Assembly (NCBI RefSeq): GCF_003590095.1
Contig: NC_039481.1
Span: 2,480,001 to 2,544,000, forward strand
Direction of reading: 5' to 3'
DNA length: 64,000 nucleotides
Source: Trichoplusia ni
Lineage: Eukaryota; Arthropoda; Insecta; Lepidoptera; Noctuidae
The notes beneath the pieces were generated by a model. It did not search any database and was not told where the DNA came from. It saw only the letters and a list, made by a program, of their open reading frames with translations. Positions 1-12,626 of the stretch are shown in pieces (the stretch's first letter is position 1; each line of letters begins with the position of its first letter). Position numbers and translations under genes: made by a program.

Positions 1-394
1 TGTGATTATTTCGTAACATTCCAACTTATTACAATTATTATTCGAGAATACTTCTTTGCGTGGAATAATCTGTTCTGACATTGTTCTAATTTGACAACTA
101 TTTTGGAAGATATATTTTAGTTTTTTTAACAGTTATGTTAATTACGAATATGAATTTGTTGAACATCTTCTTTAGTTCAAATTTGGGTCAAAATAAGCAT
201 TGATTAAATGTTTAGTTTCGGCCAGCAACGTGTAGCTAAATATTCAATTTGTATTAAAACAAAAAAAACGAATCATGTTTTGAAATAAATAACCTCATCA
301 ATGTAATCATGCTTTTTTCCATTACTGCCTAACTTTGAACTTAATATATTTTTTATTCAAACTCCAAGGATCAAAGGTCACCAATTTTCGCGAG

Positions 395-590
395 CTACCA
401 GGCGCTCATGAGTGCGAGGCGTTCCATTAAACTATCGAGTCGTGAGTCGTAGGGGCTGACAGATGTGCGGTCCCCTCAGTCGCGTGTCTTAGCCCCGGCC
501 CTCATTTGAAAGCCATTCGTTCGTTAGATACGACCAACGAAGGGGACGGGCGGACGGCGCAAGGGTGACCCGATATCGCTTTTATGGACA
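395..590. other. G+C-rich block, unassigned
   Basis: Includes TGCGGTCCCCTCAGTCGCGT, CTTAGCCCCGGCCCTC and GGGGACGGGCGGACGGCGCA. No frame has matching splice sites and no repeat family is recognised. It could be conserved regulatory DNA near the downstream part of the gene. Confidence 0.3.
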
Positions 591-2876
591 ATTTGAGACG
601 AATCAGTTCTTCACTTAAATTTTCGAAGTTTTATACGTTTGAGTCGTGGAAGTTTGGTGATAGCGGATTTATGGGGTTTTGTGTAATATTCTTTTGATAT
701 AGAGAAATGTTAACTTAACGCCAATTAGGAAACATTTGAAGTGAGTGGAAAACACAATACAACATACATGTATGCGAAACGGTATTTCCACTAATGCGAA
801 CAAAATTTAAATGTCCATTAGTCTTAAGGCATTTTTCTCATCGCAAAATAAATTTCTAAGTAGGAATATAAACTAGAAGATCGATTTCTGTTTGGAAAGT
901 ATCCGTGAGTTTTGGAATTAAGGGCTCCTATCTCCGCGACTTAATTTAGGCTGGGGTGATAAACGTAATGAATGACTAACGATTTTTCAAAGTTCGCATC
1001 AGGCAAGAAGCACAACTTTTGTCGCCGTCGGCTTCGAACTGATTTATTTTTCATTTCTAGTAAAAAAGTTAGATTTTCCTATCTAAAACAAAATGGTTTT
1101 TCTTTCTAAGCTTTAAGACGTGTAATTCTGTGGTTGGGGAACGCTATAAATATTCAAATATTTTGCTATTTTGGACTTTGGTTACCGTCCGTCGTCGTCA
1201 TATTAGTAAATTATGGCCTCACAAATCGAGATAAACCGAATAAAATAAAATATACGCAGGAGAATAAACCACGAACTTTTAATTTAAACCCAGCCCTTAA
1301 CACACGGGGGTCGGTATCTCGTTGATATATGTACCAATGTCACGGGTTAACAAAAATGTTAAGATAACGCGACGATATCGGTCCAGCAATTTGTACAGAT
1401 AATTTATGGAGGCTTATAATTACAGTTGTCTCCTGGGAGCCTGGTGACGAACAATTTACGACGAATACACTCGGTTCATTGCATACTGGTTTACAGTAAT
1501 TGATATGCGTTTGTGATAAAAATGTACAATTGTATTGTTTCTTTTTAAACAGAATATTGAAAATAAAGAATGGTTTAGTGGAGTTTTTTAATTGAAATGG
1601 ATGCAATCGACCTCTTTTTAAGAAATGGATTAACGGTGGTTTAAAAAAACAGCAGCTTTGAGGTAAAAAGGCGAAGCGTTTGCCTTGCATACTTGTAGGA
1701 CAGAAAAAGGTTCAAAAAAATAATTTTGTTCCACTATACTTGAAATTAATTACGAAAATAATGTGGGAACATAAATTATTTATGTGTAATAATTGTTTCT
1801 ATTGTTTATAATTGATTGATCATTGTTGAACGCGTGGGACACAACTGTTATTTGATTGGTTGTTTGTTTACGAACAGTTGAAGGTGTTAGATTCATATCA
1901 GTATGTATAGACAATACTATCGACGTATTACTCATTACCTTAGAATATGTTCAGAAGAATTCAATTGTCTCATTCAGCAATTTGTCAAGGAATCATTCAT
2001 TTGTTTTCTCTCATCTCTCTATAACACAGTAGTAAAACTGAGATGTCAAAAGACATTATTGGGTATCCCAGCATAAGTGTAATAGGAAACATGTACAACA
2101 AACAAACTCAGAATGCACACAAAGGTTCACTAAAAGCTACAAGAGTAACTGTACTTTATAAAACACAAGAGATACATCGATCACTTAAAACCTCCTTTAT
2201 TCTAGAAGCAACATGAGAAAAACTATTGCTTTTAAAAGCAGCTATTTATTCGCAAACAGCTTTTAGCCGGGTTTGAGTCGTGTAGCCGTGTCCTCGCAGT
2301 ATTGTGTGCTCGCATCTCTCGGATTACCAGTCTCAGTCAATTCTATCGAAGTGTGCCGTTTGTACTCCTCGGTTTTGTATTTGTGCCGGTTCTACTCAAC
2401 GCTTGTATTTATTTTTATGCTCTCAAACATGTTTATGGCATTCGATAGTTTGACTCGTAACAACTCATAATGCCCCATAAGTACTCGATAAACAATACCC
2501 CACAATTCGACTCAATTTACGAGAACACTCTACTAGATGTATATTCTTGAACGCTCTTTATTAACACTTTAGAAACACCGTCTTATAATATTATTCATTC
2601 ATTCATTATTCACAAAACTTCTCAAATACTGCTCCAAGCGCTGAAGTCGGTGCACTTAATTTTCGCCATTTTTCACTTTAACTAACAGAACTAAATTAAA
2701 AATTAAAGCCAACATAACATTTCTCTGCATTCATAAATGTTCGCCAGCTGAATTATGGATGAAACACTAAGCTCATATTTATTATCACGCCAGCATATCT
2801 GGGGGGGTCTCATGAATTTGTCGTTAAAAGCGTATTCCAGATGCGCCCTCTAAAAGCGGAAGAGGTAACATGCACC

Positions 2877-2903
2877 GGGGGACGGGGGGGGGGAGGTCGG
2901 GGG
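2877..2903 (+). other. G-quadruplex motif
   Basis: G runs of 5, 10 and 5 bases with short spacers on the plus strand (GGGGGAC, ten G, AGGTC, GGGGG). The ten-G run can supply two tetrad strands. If the gene is transcribed from the minus strand, the G-rich strand is the template. Confidence 0.6.
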
Positions 2904-4263
2904 AGAGTGCCGAAACAAACATGCCACAGTGCCGAAGGCTTTCTCTGCTTGTTTGTTTGTTTTGCCTATTGTTGGCTGCCGATACAATGAATTATTCAAT
3001 AGCACTAAGTGGGTATTGCACAGTATAGGTGGGGAACATTAGTAATAGCACAAATTCAGTCCCACAGAAGAGTTTTCAAGAGAATTCCCGAGCGGAATTG
3101 AAACAAAATGGTTACGATAGTTTTTAATTCGGACGAGTTTGATCGTTTGGCCAAATGGAAATGCGCGAACTCCGGACAGCCATTACCGAAATAACAACAA
3201 AAGGGAATGTTTCGAAATCAGTTTACCTTGTTCATAATATCATGGCGGGGGTTATTATAATATATAAATTCAGACAAAAGACAAGAGGAAACCGCGGCGC
3301 GAACTTAAAATCGTGGTCCGAAACTCGCGTTACAAAGTCAGGAAGGAAAAGTCCCCAAAGTTTGTCCGAAATACCGGGAAAAACCCCCAAAATTTAAGTC
3401 CAACATTCTGTTTCCGTCGGACGGGGGCACCCACGTAAATATTACTCAGGACTTTCTTTTATTCCCTTTGTTTTAGACGTTTTATTATTTGCGGTCCGAG
3501 GTGAAGGCGGCGAGGTGAATCAGCGCATCCTTGCGGCCTTGACACGCGGCACGCGGCGCGCCCGAGGATTCAAATGTAAGCTGCTACGATTAACAGTACA
3601 ACAAAAAGCCAAATAGCAATTTTGACCAAGGAAAAAACCCACACAATAATGAGCGTAAACAAGATTTAAAAACTTTTGTCCTTTTGATATAAAGAAACAA
3701 AAGGGAACTCCTCTAATTTATGTATTTCTCTTTAGTCTTCAAAGCGAAACAGACCCTCTTCAAAAGTAATTGACAAATTTGTTCAAATACAAAAATAAAA
3801 GGCTGAATATTTTTCGCGTCCCGCGTTCGAGACGGAATCGTATCGCGTAATTAGTTCGCTATGAGTTCGAGGTGGAGAGACCAGGAGCGAGGCTGGAGGG
3901 ATCCGATACATTCCGCGTCCGTCGTAAACTCGGAATTTTATTCTTACGCATTCCGCATGGCAGGGAGTTTTATGAAAACTGTCCCCTTCTCACTTGACGT
4001 GAATAAAGCAAAGTAGATTCTGTAATTCGTGCGCTTTGAGTGATATTTTGGGGATCAATGGACAGCAGATGGCGCGATATTGGACATCCTAGTTTTATGT
4101 GACGGCCCTTGTAGAAAATGTGAACGTTACTCGAGGGTCGTAAAAGCAAAAGGCATCTGTCAAGAACTATGCCCACTTAGACTGAAGTAAAGGGGGTTAT
4201 TACAGCCTAAAGTCTGAAGAGATCAATCCCCTATTGTTACGATTCTATGGACTAAGTACTTAC

Positions 4264-4317
4264 CGTTGAGTTATAACTGCATGTGTCGAAGCTGTGTTGT
4301 AGACCGGAGTCGGTACT
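4264..4317 (-). CDS. Candidate 54-nt exon, phase 0-0 (Ser/Thr-rich)
   Basis: On the minus strand the acceptor CTTTTTGTTTCAG is close to ideal and the donor CAACG/GTAAGTACTTAG is strong. The 54 bases read in phase 0 as STDSGLQHSFDTCSYNST. One of the other two frames has a stop; the remaining one is open but would not match the phase-0 end of exon 17423-17463. The 18 residues are Ser/Thr-rich (TDSG, SFDTCS), like a regulatory linker with possible phosphosites. Being symmetric (0-0), it could be an alternatively used cassette. No further exon could be supported between here and the left edge, so the 3' part of the gene lies outside the window or in exons I cannot see. A Ser-rich short exon could also be chance, but the splice sites argue against that. 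Confidence 0.5.
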
Positions 4318-6836
4318 CTGAAACAAAAAGAAGGAATTGTTATTAAGATGGAATTGTGATCCCGAAATAATTATTTTAAACTAGACTAAGTTGTAACACA
4401 TCAAGAAGACATTTTACTATCTTTAGTATAGGTAAATGCAGTTTTGTGTTTGAAGTCACCGAATATAGGAAAGTACTACTTGAAGGATAGAAAAAAAATA
4501 TTTATGACCTCAAATGCAGTAGTATCAAAGTATGTTCTAATAAAATTGGTTAATGATTTAAGAACATTACTTTCATTCATAAAAAAGTTCATTGAATGTC
4601 TAAATAGACGGTCTTTCTATCATCAACCCTTTCCCAATCAGTGGTGGAATTTGTCAATGGGCATAGAAATGGAGGGAAAAAGGCAAGGCTGCTTTGTCAG
4701 GCCAATGGCCTGAAACTGTAACACCTGGGCTTTGTTGAGACGTTGTAACATGTGAAAGTAATTTATTAACTTACGTCTCGAAGCGGGAAAACGTACAAAA
4801 TAGAAATTCGAAGGAAAAAATAAAATTTTGTGTTCCTTATTTGAAAAGACACGTGTTTTGTTCCAATAATAAGGGTAGAAAAAACAGGTGAGCTATTTTT
4901 AAAATAAGAATACGATGTATTATTTAAATTTATATTTACGAGATATCATTTTTTTTTAATATTTTGTGTCACAAAACGGATTCTAATAATATTCTGTATG
5001 TTATTATAATCATATTTGTGTATATAATATTTTTATTTATAACATTTCCCAAAGTCTGAATACCCGTTATCCAAAAGAGTACTGGAACCCTACCGGACGA
5101 ACCTTTGAACCTAAAACCACACTTTCACCAAAAACATCGAACGAACTCAACACCAATAAATCCATCAGACTACAAAATACAATTAAGCCGTTAAAATGTA
5201 ATCTAATTTGTCCGAAAACCCATCCTAATAAAATTGTCCCCTTACTGCACGTATAATCATGTCACCCTTTTCCGACATTAAAATCATTAAAAAATATATC
5301 CATTAACAGTACACAAGGTTATAAATAAATTACAGGGTGTCCACGCGTTCGGGAGTGTTCGGGGTGGCCATATTTCACGGCGGGCCTGTCACGCGAACGT
5401 GTCGACACCTTTTTGCACTTTTTTCGTACTTTTTGCGCAACGTGTGGACACATAAGCGTGCAAACGTGTCTGTGGCTTTTATAGCGTTTTTAATAGATAA
5501 ATAGCTTTGTACTTTGACAGACACGGGAATTTTAATAATACCGACATAGATACAGCGCGGCTTTGTCACGGGGATAAGGTTTGTGTTCCTTTCGCAAACA
5601 ATTATTGTGTGCGGGTTTCAACGAAAAAACTGATGTACCTGTTATTTTTGTGCGAGCTGGAAAAGTCAATTGTGTGTTTTCGTGTTTTGAATTGTAGCAC
5701 TTTTTTTTAAAACGCTGACTGACATTTCTCTAACAACGATTTCATTAAAAAATATGATGAAAGAGTAAATTTTGCAATACTTCTTCATGTAATTAAAATA
5801 CATTAGAATTAAGTGTATACGCAACAGAAGAAATTCTCCTTTTTAAATCCTCCTACACAACTGCTGCTATGCCTATCGAAATTAAAAAAAAACTTTAACA
5901 AAAAGACAGCCTAACAACTTCTATATAATACGATACCATATCCTATTCAACCTGACATGCAAAAACCTTTACAAACGAAACAAAACATTAAAAAAAAAAC
6001 AGTTCATATTTCACGTAACTTCAAACAAGAATGAACGACATCGCCATTCATTCAGCTAACTGTATTTAAACAAAGAGCTCTAAATAAACACGGCTAAACA
6101 TTCCGTTCACTCGCTTATTTGTTCACTCGTTCATTAGAGCGACAAGGTGGAGAAAAATATCCACCGGTTAATTAGTGCTGTGTCGGGTACAATACAAGCT
6201 GATCGAGAGTGTTCCGTAGGTTTGTACGAACGAATGTTAAATGTGTAGCAATAATGTTATAGAAGGCACTTGGAACTAGTTGTTACGCTACTGATGAGAG
6301 ATTTTCGAATTTATGCCTTAAATCGGTCGATTGATTTTAGGGACACATTAAACTGAAATACTGACGTATATAAAAATTGTTTCCAGAATTGTTTGTAGTA
6401 CCTACTATAAAATACTAATGGAGGAAGAAGAATAAGACATGTGAATGGTATAGGATTTTTGATTTTACAGTAAAACTAAATTTCATCTTAGCAATTACTC
6501 ATTAAGGCCATTCATACGCATTGCGAATTAAAACTTACACTCAAAGTAATCCATGACCTAATTAACACTATCCAGCACAAATCGCGAAGCATAGCCTAGA
6601 AAAATAACAATTGAGGAGCGATATCGTGTAACAGATTGCAAAAATCTGCCGAACCAACCAAATTGCGTGGCGTACGCTTGAAATATGGCCGCCGACACAA
6701 TTTGTGTGATGGTTTTCAAATCCATCACATGAATGGCCGTGATATCGATGATAGATTCCTATGAGTGACGTTATGACTTTGCTTTTTGGATCAAAAGTCT
6801 TTTTCGTTGTGTTTAAAGCGTTGTTTGGAACAAAGG

Positions 6837-6868
6837 TTTTTTTCGGTAGTACCAACTACCGAAAAAAA
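6837..6868. repeat. Perfect 14-bp hairpin
   Basis: TTTTTTTCGGTAGT and ACTACCGAAAAAAA pair perfectly around an ACCA loop. No element is recognised around it. Confidence 0.85.
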
Positions 6869-7552
6869 ATCTTAAACACTTTCGTTGTATGCAAGGGAGT
6901 TGCTGTATATAAAAGATAATCATTTTTGTATCTTATAGGTATGGAAAAAAGTTTGAAGAAGAAATCAACAGTCCTTATTCTGGCTGAATATTCTTTTGTC
7001 TGTTTGTCAAGTCAACTCTCAGTTTATATTTGTACCATCGCAAGTAAAACCTAAACAATATCGTAGAAAACTTCGAACACAAACAACAGATTCTTATTAA
7101 ACGCTTTCCGTATGTAAACAATATTTACAACGTTGACAATTACAAATGGGTTTTCTTGCCGCTGAACCCAAAAACCGGCAAGTGTGGACTCAAAAGCGCG
7201 TTGTACTGATACCATTATGTCTGATTTATATTTTGGAGCCGTCAGTCCACACAAACACGTATTCCTTCCGACGCGACGATGAAAAATGATCTCGGTGTTG
7301 CCATGTGCCATTGTGGGATTTAGGTACTCCTGCATTTCAGTGTCGCAGAGGTAAAATTTAATTGTAGCTCGCTTTTGTGGGTTGATTGTGACGTTCTTTT
7401 CTTGTTTAGTTTAGTGTTTTGTCTTTGTTTCTGGAACTAGATACTGTAGCATCAGCTGTACGTGTTTTATTAAACTCATATTTATTATGAAGTTCATGTT
7501 TTCTTTAAACGACACCTGTACTAGTTTAATCCATGTCTTGAAGGATTTTCAC

Positions 7553-7640
7553 AATAATGTAACTTACTCTACGCGGGTATCGAATCCGTGACAAATCCGC
7601 GTATTGGCATTTGGCGGTGCAACCATAATACATAATCTTC
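7553..7640 (-). repeat. Possible tRNA-like SINE head, inverted
   Basis: On the minus strand GGATTCGATACCC (7575-7587) fits a polymerase III B box, preceded by a G+C-rich stretch (CCGCCAAATGCCAATACGCG). No body of the other SINE family is visible after it, so it may be a different or very old element. It is not a functional tRNA: no cloverleaf could be drawn. Confidence 0.35.
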
Positions 7641-8589
7641 GATCAAACAAAACAGAAAAGCAAAACTAGACTGTAAACCATTTAAACATAAATATCATCC
7701 AAAACCGACCAATACTTACACACAAAACTAGAAGCAAACCGCACAATATTATCACTTAACAACTAAAATTTATGCCGAAACTGGGCAAGTTAGACAAAAG
7801 CGAGTTTCGGAAGCTGAACCATAATCTATTAAGCGATTACAGCGCTGAAGGTGGAAGCAACTTAGGACTAATTGGAGGTGAACAAAGGATGGGGACAAAG
7901 AGCCAGTAATGACCGACATCTTTACACTGGAGATGAGAGATTTTATACAGTCTTGTAAATGCATTGGATTTAATAACTCCCTATGGTAGTTTTAAGGTGG
8001 AGGGAATTTATAAGGATGTTATGGTCGATGTGAAGGTGGGTTGTAATTAGTGGAAAGGTTTTGCTAAGAGAGTTATAACTACATATATTATATTTTGCGT
8101 AATATTTTCCTTGTATAGGTACATTAGGTCAACTTTAGTTGTTACCTTGCTAGTAAAAAGGGTACTGGCATGTGACGTCACACGAAACGTTACCTGTAAT
8201 CCATCCATTTTTGTTAACGAAAAAAAAAATGAAAAATACGTATCCAATATTTTTGGAAATCTATCTGACGGACTTAACAGTTTTTTTAAATTAAATAGAC
8301 TATTTTTAGACTATACAATAATGGTATAAGATTAAGAACATTTCAAATGTTACCACAGATATAAGCATTAGACTAATTCTATTCCGTACAAGTTTGAAAC
8401 GTAAATCCAGCACCAATCAAACAAACTGGAGGCAACAATCAGCGCCGCGGTAGTTTGTCACCCACTGCGTATGCAATCCGGCTCGGCCAGGATTAGCGCG
8501 AGTTCGATACTCAGCTATAAATATCACTACTAATACGGGTGACACGTCACCTATATCGATATCTGAAAAGCTGTGTTTATAATCTAACT

Positions 8590-8842
8590 ATATACTAATA
8601 TATAAAGCTGAAGAGTTTGTTTGTTTGAACGCGCTAATCTCAGGAACTACTGGTCCAAATTCAAAAATTCTTTTTGTGTTGAATAGACCATTAATCGAGG
8701 AAGGCTTTAGGCTATAAACCATCACGCTGCGACTAACAGGAGCTAAGATACAATGGAAAATGTGAAAGAAACCGGGCAGGTACACCGAAGTCATAACTTA
8801 TATCTTCTACCCACGGGGACGAAGTCGCGGGCAACAGCTAGT
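8590..8842 (-). repeat. Lepidopteran dispersed repeat, CTAGCTGTTGCCCGCG family, copy 1
   Basis: Read on the minus strand it starts ACTAGCTGTTGCCCGCGACT and ends in TTCAGCTTTATATATTAGTA. Its interior (CTCCTATTAGTCGCAGCGTG-like and GGTCTATTCAACACAAAAAG-like stretches) is shared with the copies at 8966 and 22228. It has no coding capacity of its own, although parts are open by chance (HIFHCI, SRSVMVYSLKP). The head is one I recognise as abundant in lepidopteran genomes; class is uncertain (non-autonomous retroelement or truncated LINE end). It sits head to head with the next copy. Confidence 0.8.
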
Positions 8843-8965
8843 GCAACAATACTTATAAAGAATCAAATATAATTTTATGTATGTTCAAGTGAATTCATTT
8901 GAGGAAACTTTAAAATGGAGTGGTTATTCGGTCGTCAAATAGGGTTTAAACAATCTATATTATTT

Positions 8966-9187
8966 ACTAGCTGTTGCCCGCGACTTCGTCCACGTGATTA
9001 GAATTTTCCCCGTTTTTTCCACAATTTCAATTGTATCTTCGCTCCTATTAGTCACAGCGTGATGTTATATAGCCTATATCCTTCCTTGATAAATGGTCTA
9101 TTCAACGCAAAAAAGTTCGAACCAGTAGTTCCTGAGATTAGTGCGTTCAAACAAACAAACTCTTCAGCTTTATATATTAGTATAGAT
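8966..9187 (+). repeat. Lepidopteran dispersed repeat, CTAGCTGTTGCCCGCG family, copy 2
   Basis: Same head (CTAGCTGTTGCCCGCGACTT) and same tail (CTCTTCAGCTTTATATATTA) as copy 1, but in the opposite orientation, with an internal deletion after the head. With copy 1 it forms a long inverted repeat with arms of about 220-250 bases and a spacer of about 120 bases. Confidence 0.8.
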
Positions 9188-10351
9188 TGGGCTATAATAT
9201 ATTTTTGTATAATAAAAAAATATACCTTGAATATTTTTAAACTAATTATCGTTTTTTACTAGTGTACTCGTATTAAAAGCAAATTACAAATGTAGTATTT
9301 TTCAAACGCAACTTCAGATTTCTATATCATATTCAAATTTTCCCATTTTATTTGAGAACACATGTAAATACAGTTTTAATTTATATTTTTGTGTAAATAT
9401 TTCTAGGAATTTACGAAGCGCAGTCGTAAAACATGCGGGTACTAAGTTTCCTTAATATTACTGAAAATGTAATTTTGCGTATTTGACAATTGTTTATTTC
9501 ATATCCATGTGCGGTAGAAATAGCAGATTTCTGAGTAAAGTTTATGTAGTCTAAATATAGTTCTAGAGTTATTTCTTTATGGTAGTGCGGCGAGAACAGT
9601 CCATTTCATTTGATTTATGTTTGTCTATGTTCATTCCCATCCGTTTTATTCGTTTCAGGACTTGGAAATAGAGTCTGGACGTTCTTTGTTTCAATCTCGG
9701 CTGGAATATGTTTACATAATATATGAGGTTTTACGTTATGAGTAGGTGGCAGTATAATGTTTGGTTTAAGTGATAATAGGATTATAGGTTTTCAATTATG
9801 TAAAATTGTTACATTCCCATGTTTTTATACACTCAATTTCTTGTTTGTTTGTCCTTCCAGTTGGATTTCTGTAATTCAATTTTGAGGCATGCTGCAGACA
9901 TTTGCTGAATAAAATGCAATTTAAAACTATAAAAACGGTTAGAGCCATTTTGATAACAATTTAATGGGATGACATTAAAAAAACGTGGGATTTTTTAAAT
10001 CTATTAATTTTGTTATGATTTTTAGTATATATTTTGAAAAGTACTTGAGAAAAAAAGCTATAGCAGTTGTCAGTTTTAAATTATAACAGTAACTCAATGA
10101 AAGTAGACTCAATACCTCAGATGAAACCTACATAAAGGGACTCATTACCCTTCTGTCGCTGTCGGGCAAAGACAAAGGCCAGTACTCATGAAACTCGTTA
10201 TGAAACAACAATTCGTCGCACACAAAACCTGTCAATCACCGAAACTCAACGAATCAAACCACATAAATCCACACAATATCGACCTGGCGGAGGCTTTCGT
10301 CGTCCCGATTGATTTCTCTATTATGCTATTTCACTTATAAGCTGTCAAGGG

Positions 10352-10430
10352 TACGTACACTACGGTACTACGGTAATACGGTGCTACGGAACTACGGTAG
10401 CACCCCGACTACAGACTACGTAGCTTAAAT
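10352..10430. repeat. Imperfect tandem repeat, CTACGGTA-like unit
   Basis: GTACACTACGGTACTACGGT, AATACGGTGCTACGG and AACTACGGTAGCACC repeat a roughly 8-base unit six or more times with variation. No coding potential. Confidence 0.65.
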
Positions 10431-11542
10431 GTACGACAGTCTGCGCCCGACACCGAATTCAACTGATGTGTTATGCATAAAATTTTCGTTGCTTCAGCAA
10501 TATTGGCTCCGAGTCTTTAAAATGGATTTTCGTTTTAATTTAGACTTTTTTAGGTCGCTTTTTTGAAGCCGCAATTTTTTTAAAGTTCGTCTTCATTTGG
10601 AAATAGTTTGCCTTCAGTATCGTAAGCGAGGAATATCTGCAAACATTCTGCAATATTTTGGTAAATGTTGTTAGTTCAAAACATAGAGCTTTATTACTAC
10701 ATTGTGAGACCAAAATGCTATGTACAATAACATACACATTATAAGGGACCTGCCATAATGTGTACTTCGTTGACTTTTACTACTTTCGTGAGACCGTAAC
10801 TGTTTTATGTTTCACCTGAAATCCCATTCACCGGCGGCCATTCAGAGCCCTAACATTGTTGTACAAAGACTTTGATGGTACGTATGAATGAGGAGCTTGT
10901 ATAACATGCTTTCCACTGCATTCCCATTTAGAACTGTTAATAGTTTGGTAGAATTAAATTTGCATTGTAGGTACTTAAAGAAGCACTCCGCTAATAGGCG
11001 TGGGGAGAGCGGGAAGAAATAACCAATGCTTTGTTTTATGAATATCGAAAAAACTGTTGAGTTTTTTTTAATAAAGTCTAGCTTCACCCGATTCGGTGAA
11101 CGATGGCCGGATATTGAAGCTTCGTATCGGCGCGTAAATTAAAAATTCCGGAAGCGGAAGCAACAGTATTATCCCGTCCTATTTGCTTAGTTTTAGCGGA
11201 GAGTGAAAAGTAAAATGATAAAACATGCAAATGTTAAATAAATTACTTTCAATGTAAATTTCTCCAAGTCTTCTGAAATTGAGTTTATTTATAGTAAATC
11301 TTATCATCGGATTAATAACTGATGAAGGCATGCAAAATATTACTCCTTAAAATAAAATTCTTGAATTCACATGAGTTAAAATACAGATTATAATCGCAAT
11401 TTAAATGAAAACTGACATAGATGGTGCGACTTAACTTTAATATTGCGAGCAAGATGGCGCATGAAAAAATATTATTATATTAAAATTGTCAGGCGAAAAC
11501 TCGCCGCGGGACTGGCGAGATCTGATAGCCGACTCCCGCATA

Positions 11543-11559
11543 CGCGAGTTTAACTCGCG
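11543..11559. repeat. Short G+C-rich hairpin in a CGCGAG-rich block
   Basis: CGCGAGT/ACTCGCG around TTA. Further CTCGC and AACTCG repeats lie on both sides (about 11495-11575). Confidence 0.6.
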
Positions 11560-12626
11560 AGAATTTTAACTCGTTAAATATAAAACGCGTTTAGATTTAC
11601 TGTGCCGTTTGCAAACATAAAGCTATTAGGTTAATGGCGAAGTTTTTTATTTAGAAGAAAACACCTGGTTACTGGTGCATTCATAACGTGAAAGAAAACT
11701 GTTTTTATAAAGATGGCTAGAAGTATTGTGTGATAAATGGTGGAATAATTATGGTTATTTCTTTTGTTAGTCTGTGGAATATACGGGTTTGTGAAAAAGG
11801 ATAAAGTCTTTATTATAACTGTCGTGCCGCATTCATAATTATTTATTTGATAACGGTTTACTTAACCGTATTACAAATTCGTCTTGTGAAGATTTCGGTT
11901 GATTCCAAAACTAGTCGGGCCATCCCGTAAAATACACATAAGTTAGTAAGCAACGGCCGCGTCAGCTCATGATTAGGAAACAAATGAGGCTGTACAGAAA
12001 CCATTTTTAATCCTCGTTCTATTTATACTTTATTATTCTAATAACTGAAAAATACTTGACAAGAGTAAGACTGAAAACAAATTTCCCATTGATTCACCTA
12101 ATCGGAGTGCAGATATAAATCAAAATAAGGGAACATTTCCGAGTGCGGAGTATTCACTCGCGCGTCCCACTTCACTTTATTTCACCGAGTTTCCTTTGCA
12201 TAATATTTTCTTTCTTCGTCTCATTTTATATGATCTATCCAATCGGTGAATATTCTTAATGTGTTTTTCGTTTCGCTCGTACCCGAGCTGTTTTATTGCA
12301 TGAAAGAAACAGATTATGTTTATCGATGACAAGAACCTTTTAGCCAAATATTTCCTTATCTCCATGCGGTAACTTTGTTTGTGGATAACTTGAAAACCGT
12401 TCGTCCGTCCATGATGACTCTTCATTGACAACTCGATTACTGAGTTTTGCTTTCTCATTGTCCAATGTGATTGCATGTTCAATATTAGATTTCGAGCTTC
12501 AACTGTTTGTTGTAAACGCCGAACAAAATCTCGATTCTTGTCACGTTTGACCCAAAATAGTTTTAAATGACAACATCACATAGGCGGTTAAGCGAATATT
12601 AATTCACGGAATTATTTTTGAGTTCA

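Larger units (their letters stand above)
1..4263. other. Presumed intron, downstream part of the gene
   Basis: AT-rich, no supported exon. It holds G+C-rich blocks at 395-590 and about 3440-3575 (GGCACGCGGCGCGCCCGAGG), the G-quadruplex motif, ATTC tandem runs near 2592-2614 and a weak minus-strand exon candidate at 3991-4016 that I did not accept. Confidence 0.5.
4318..12626. other. Presumed intron, left of the gap
   Basis: AT-rich. Besides the inverted repeat pair, hairpin, SINE-like head and tandem repeat listed separately, it holds a G+C-rich stretch at about 5338-5480 with inverted GTGTCCAC/GTGGACAC, and a possible 18-nt exon at 10834-10851. A GATTCCAAAACTAGTCGGGC motif near 11900 resembles lepidopteran repeat sequence. 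No gene is seen. Confidence 0.5.

Noticed and set aside
1340..1690. 116-codon minus-strand ORF
   Set aside because: Low-complexity, AT-driven composition and no homology I can recognise.
3991..4016. Next downstream exon after 4264-4317
   Set aside because: All three frames are open in 26 AT-rich bases and the acceptor is poor.
7051..7335. 94-codon minus-strand ORF as a transposon remnant
   Set aside because: No reverse transcriptase or transposase motif could be found in it.
10834..10851. 18-nt exon reading GSEWPP, phase 0-0
   Set aside because: Phase fits between 17423-17463 and 4264-4317, but it is too short to separate from chance without transcripts.
12177..12482. 101-codon minus-strand ORF
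   Set aside because: Lys/Arg-rich chance frame; no domain or splice support.
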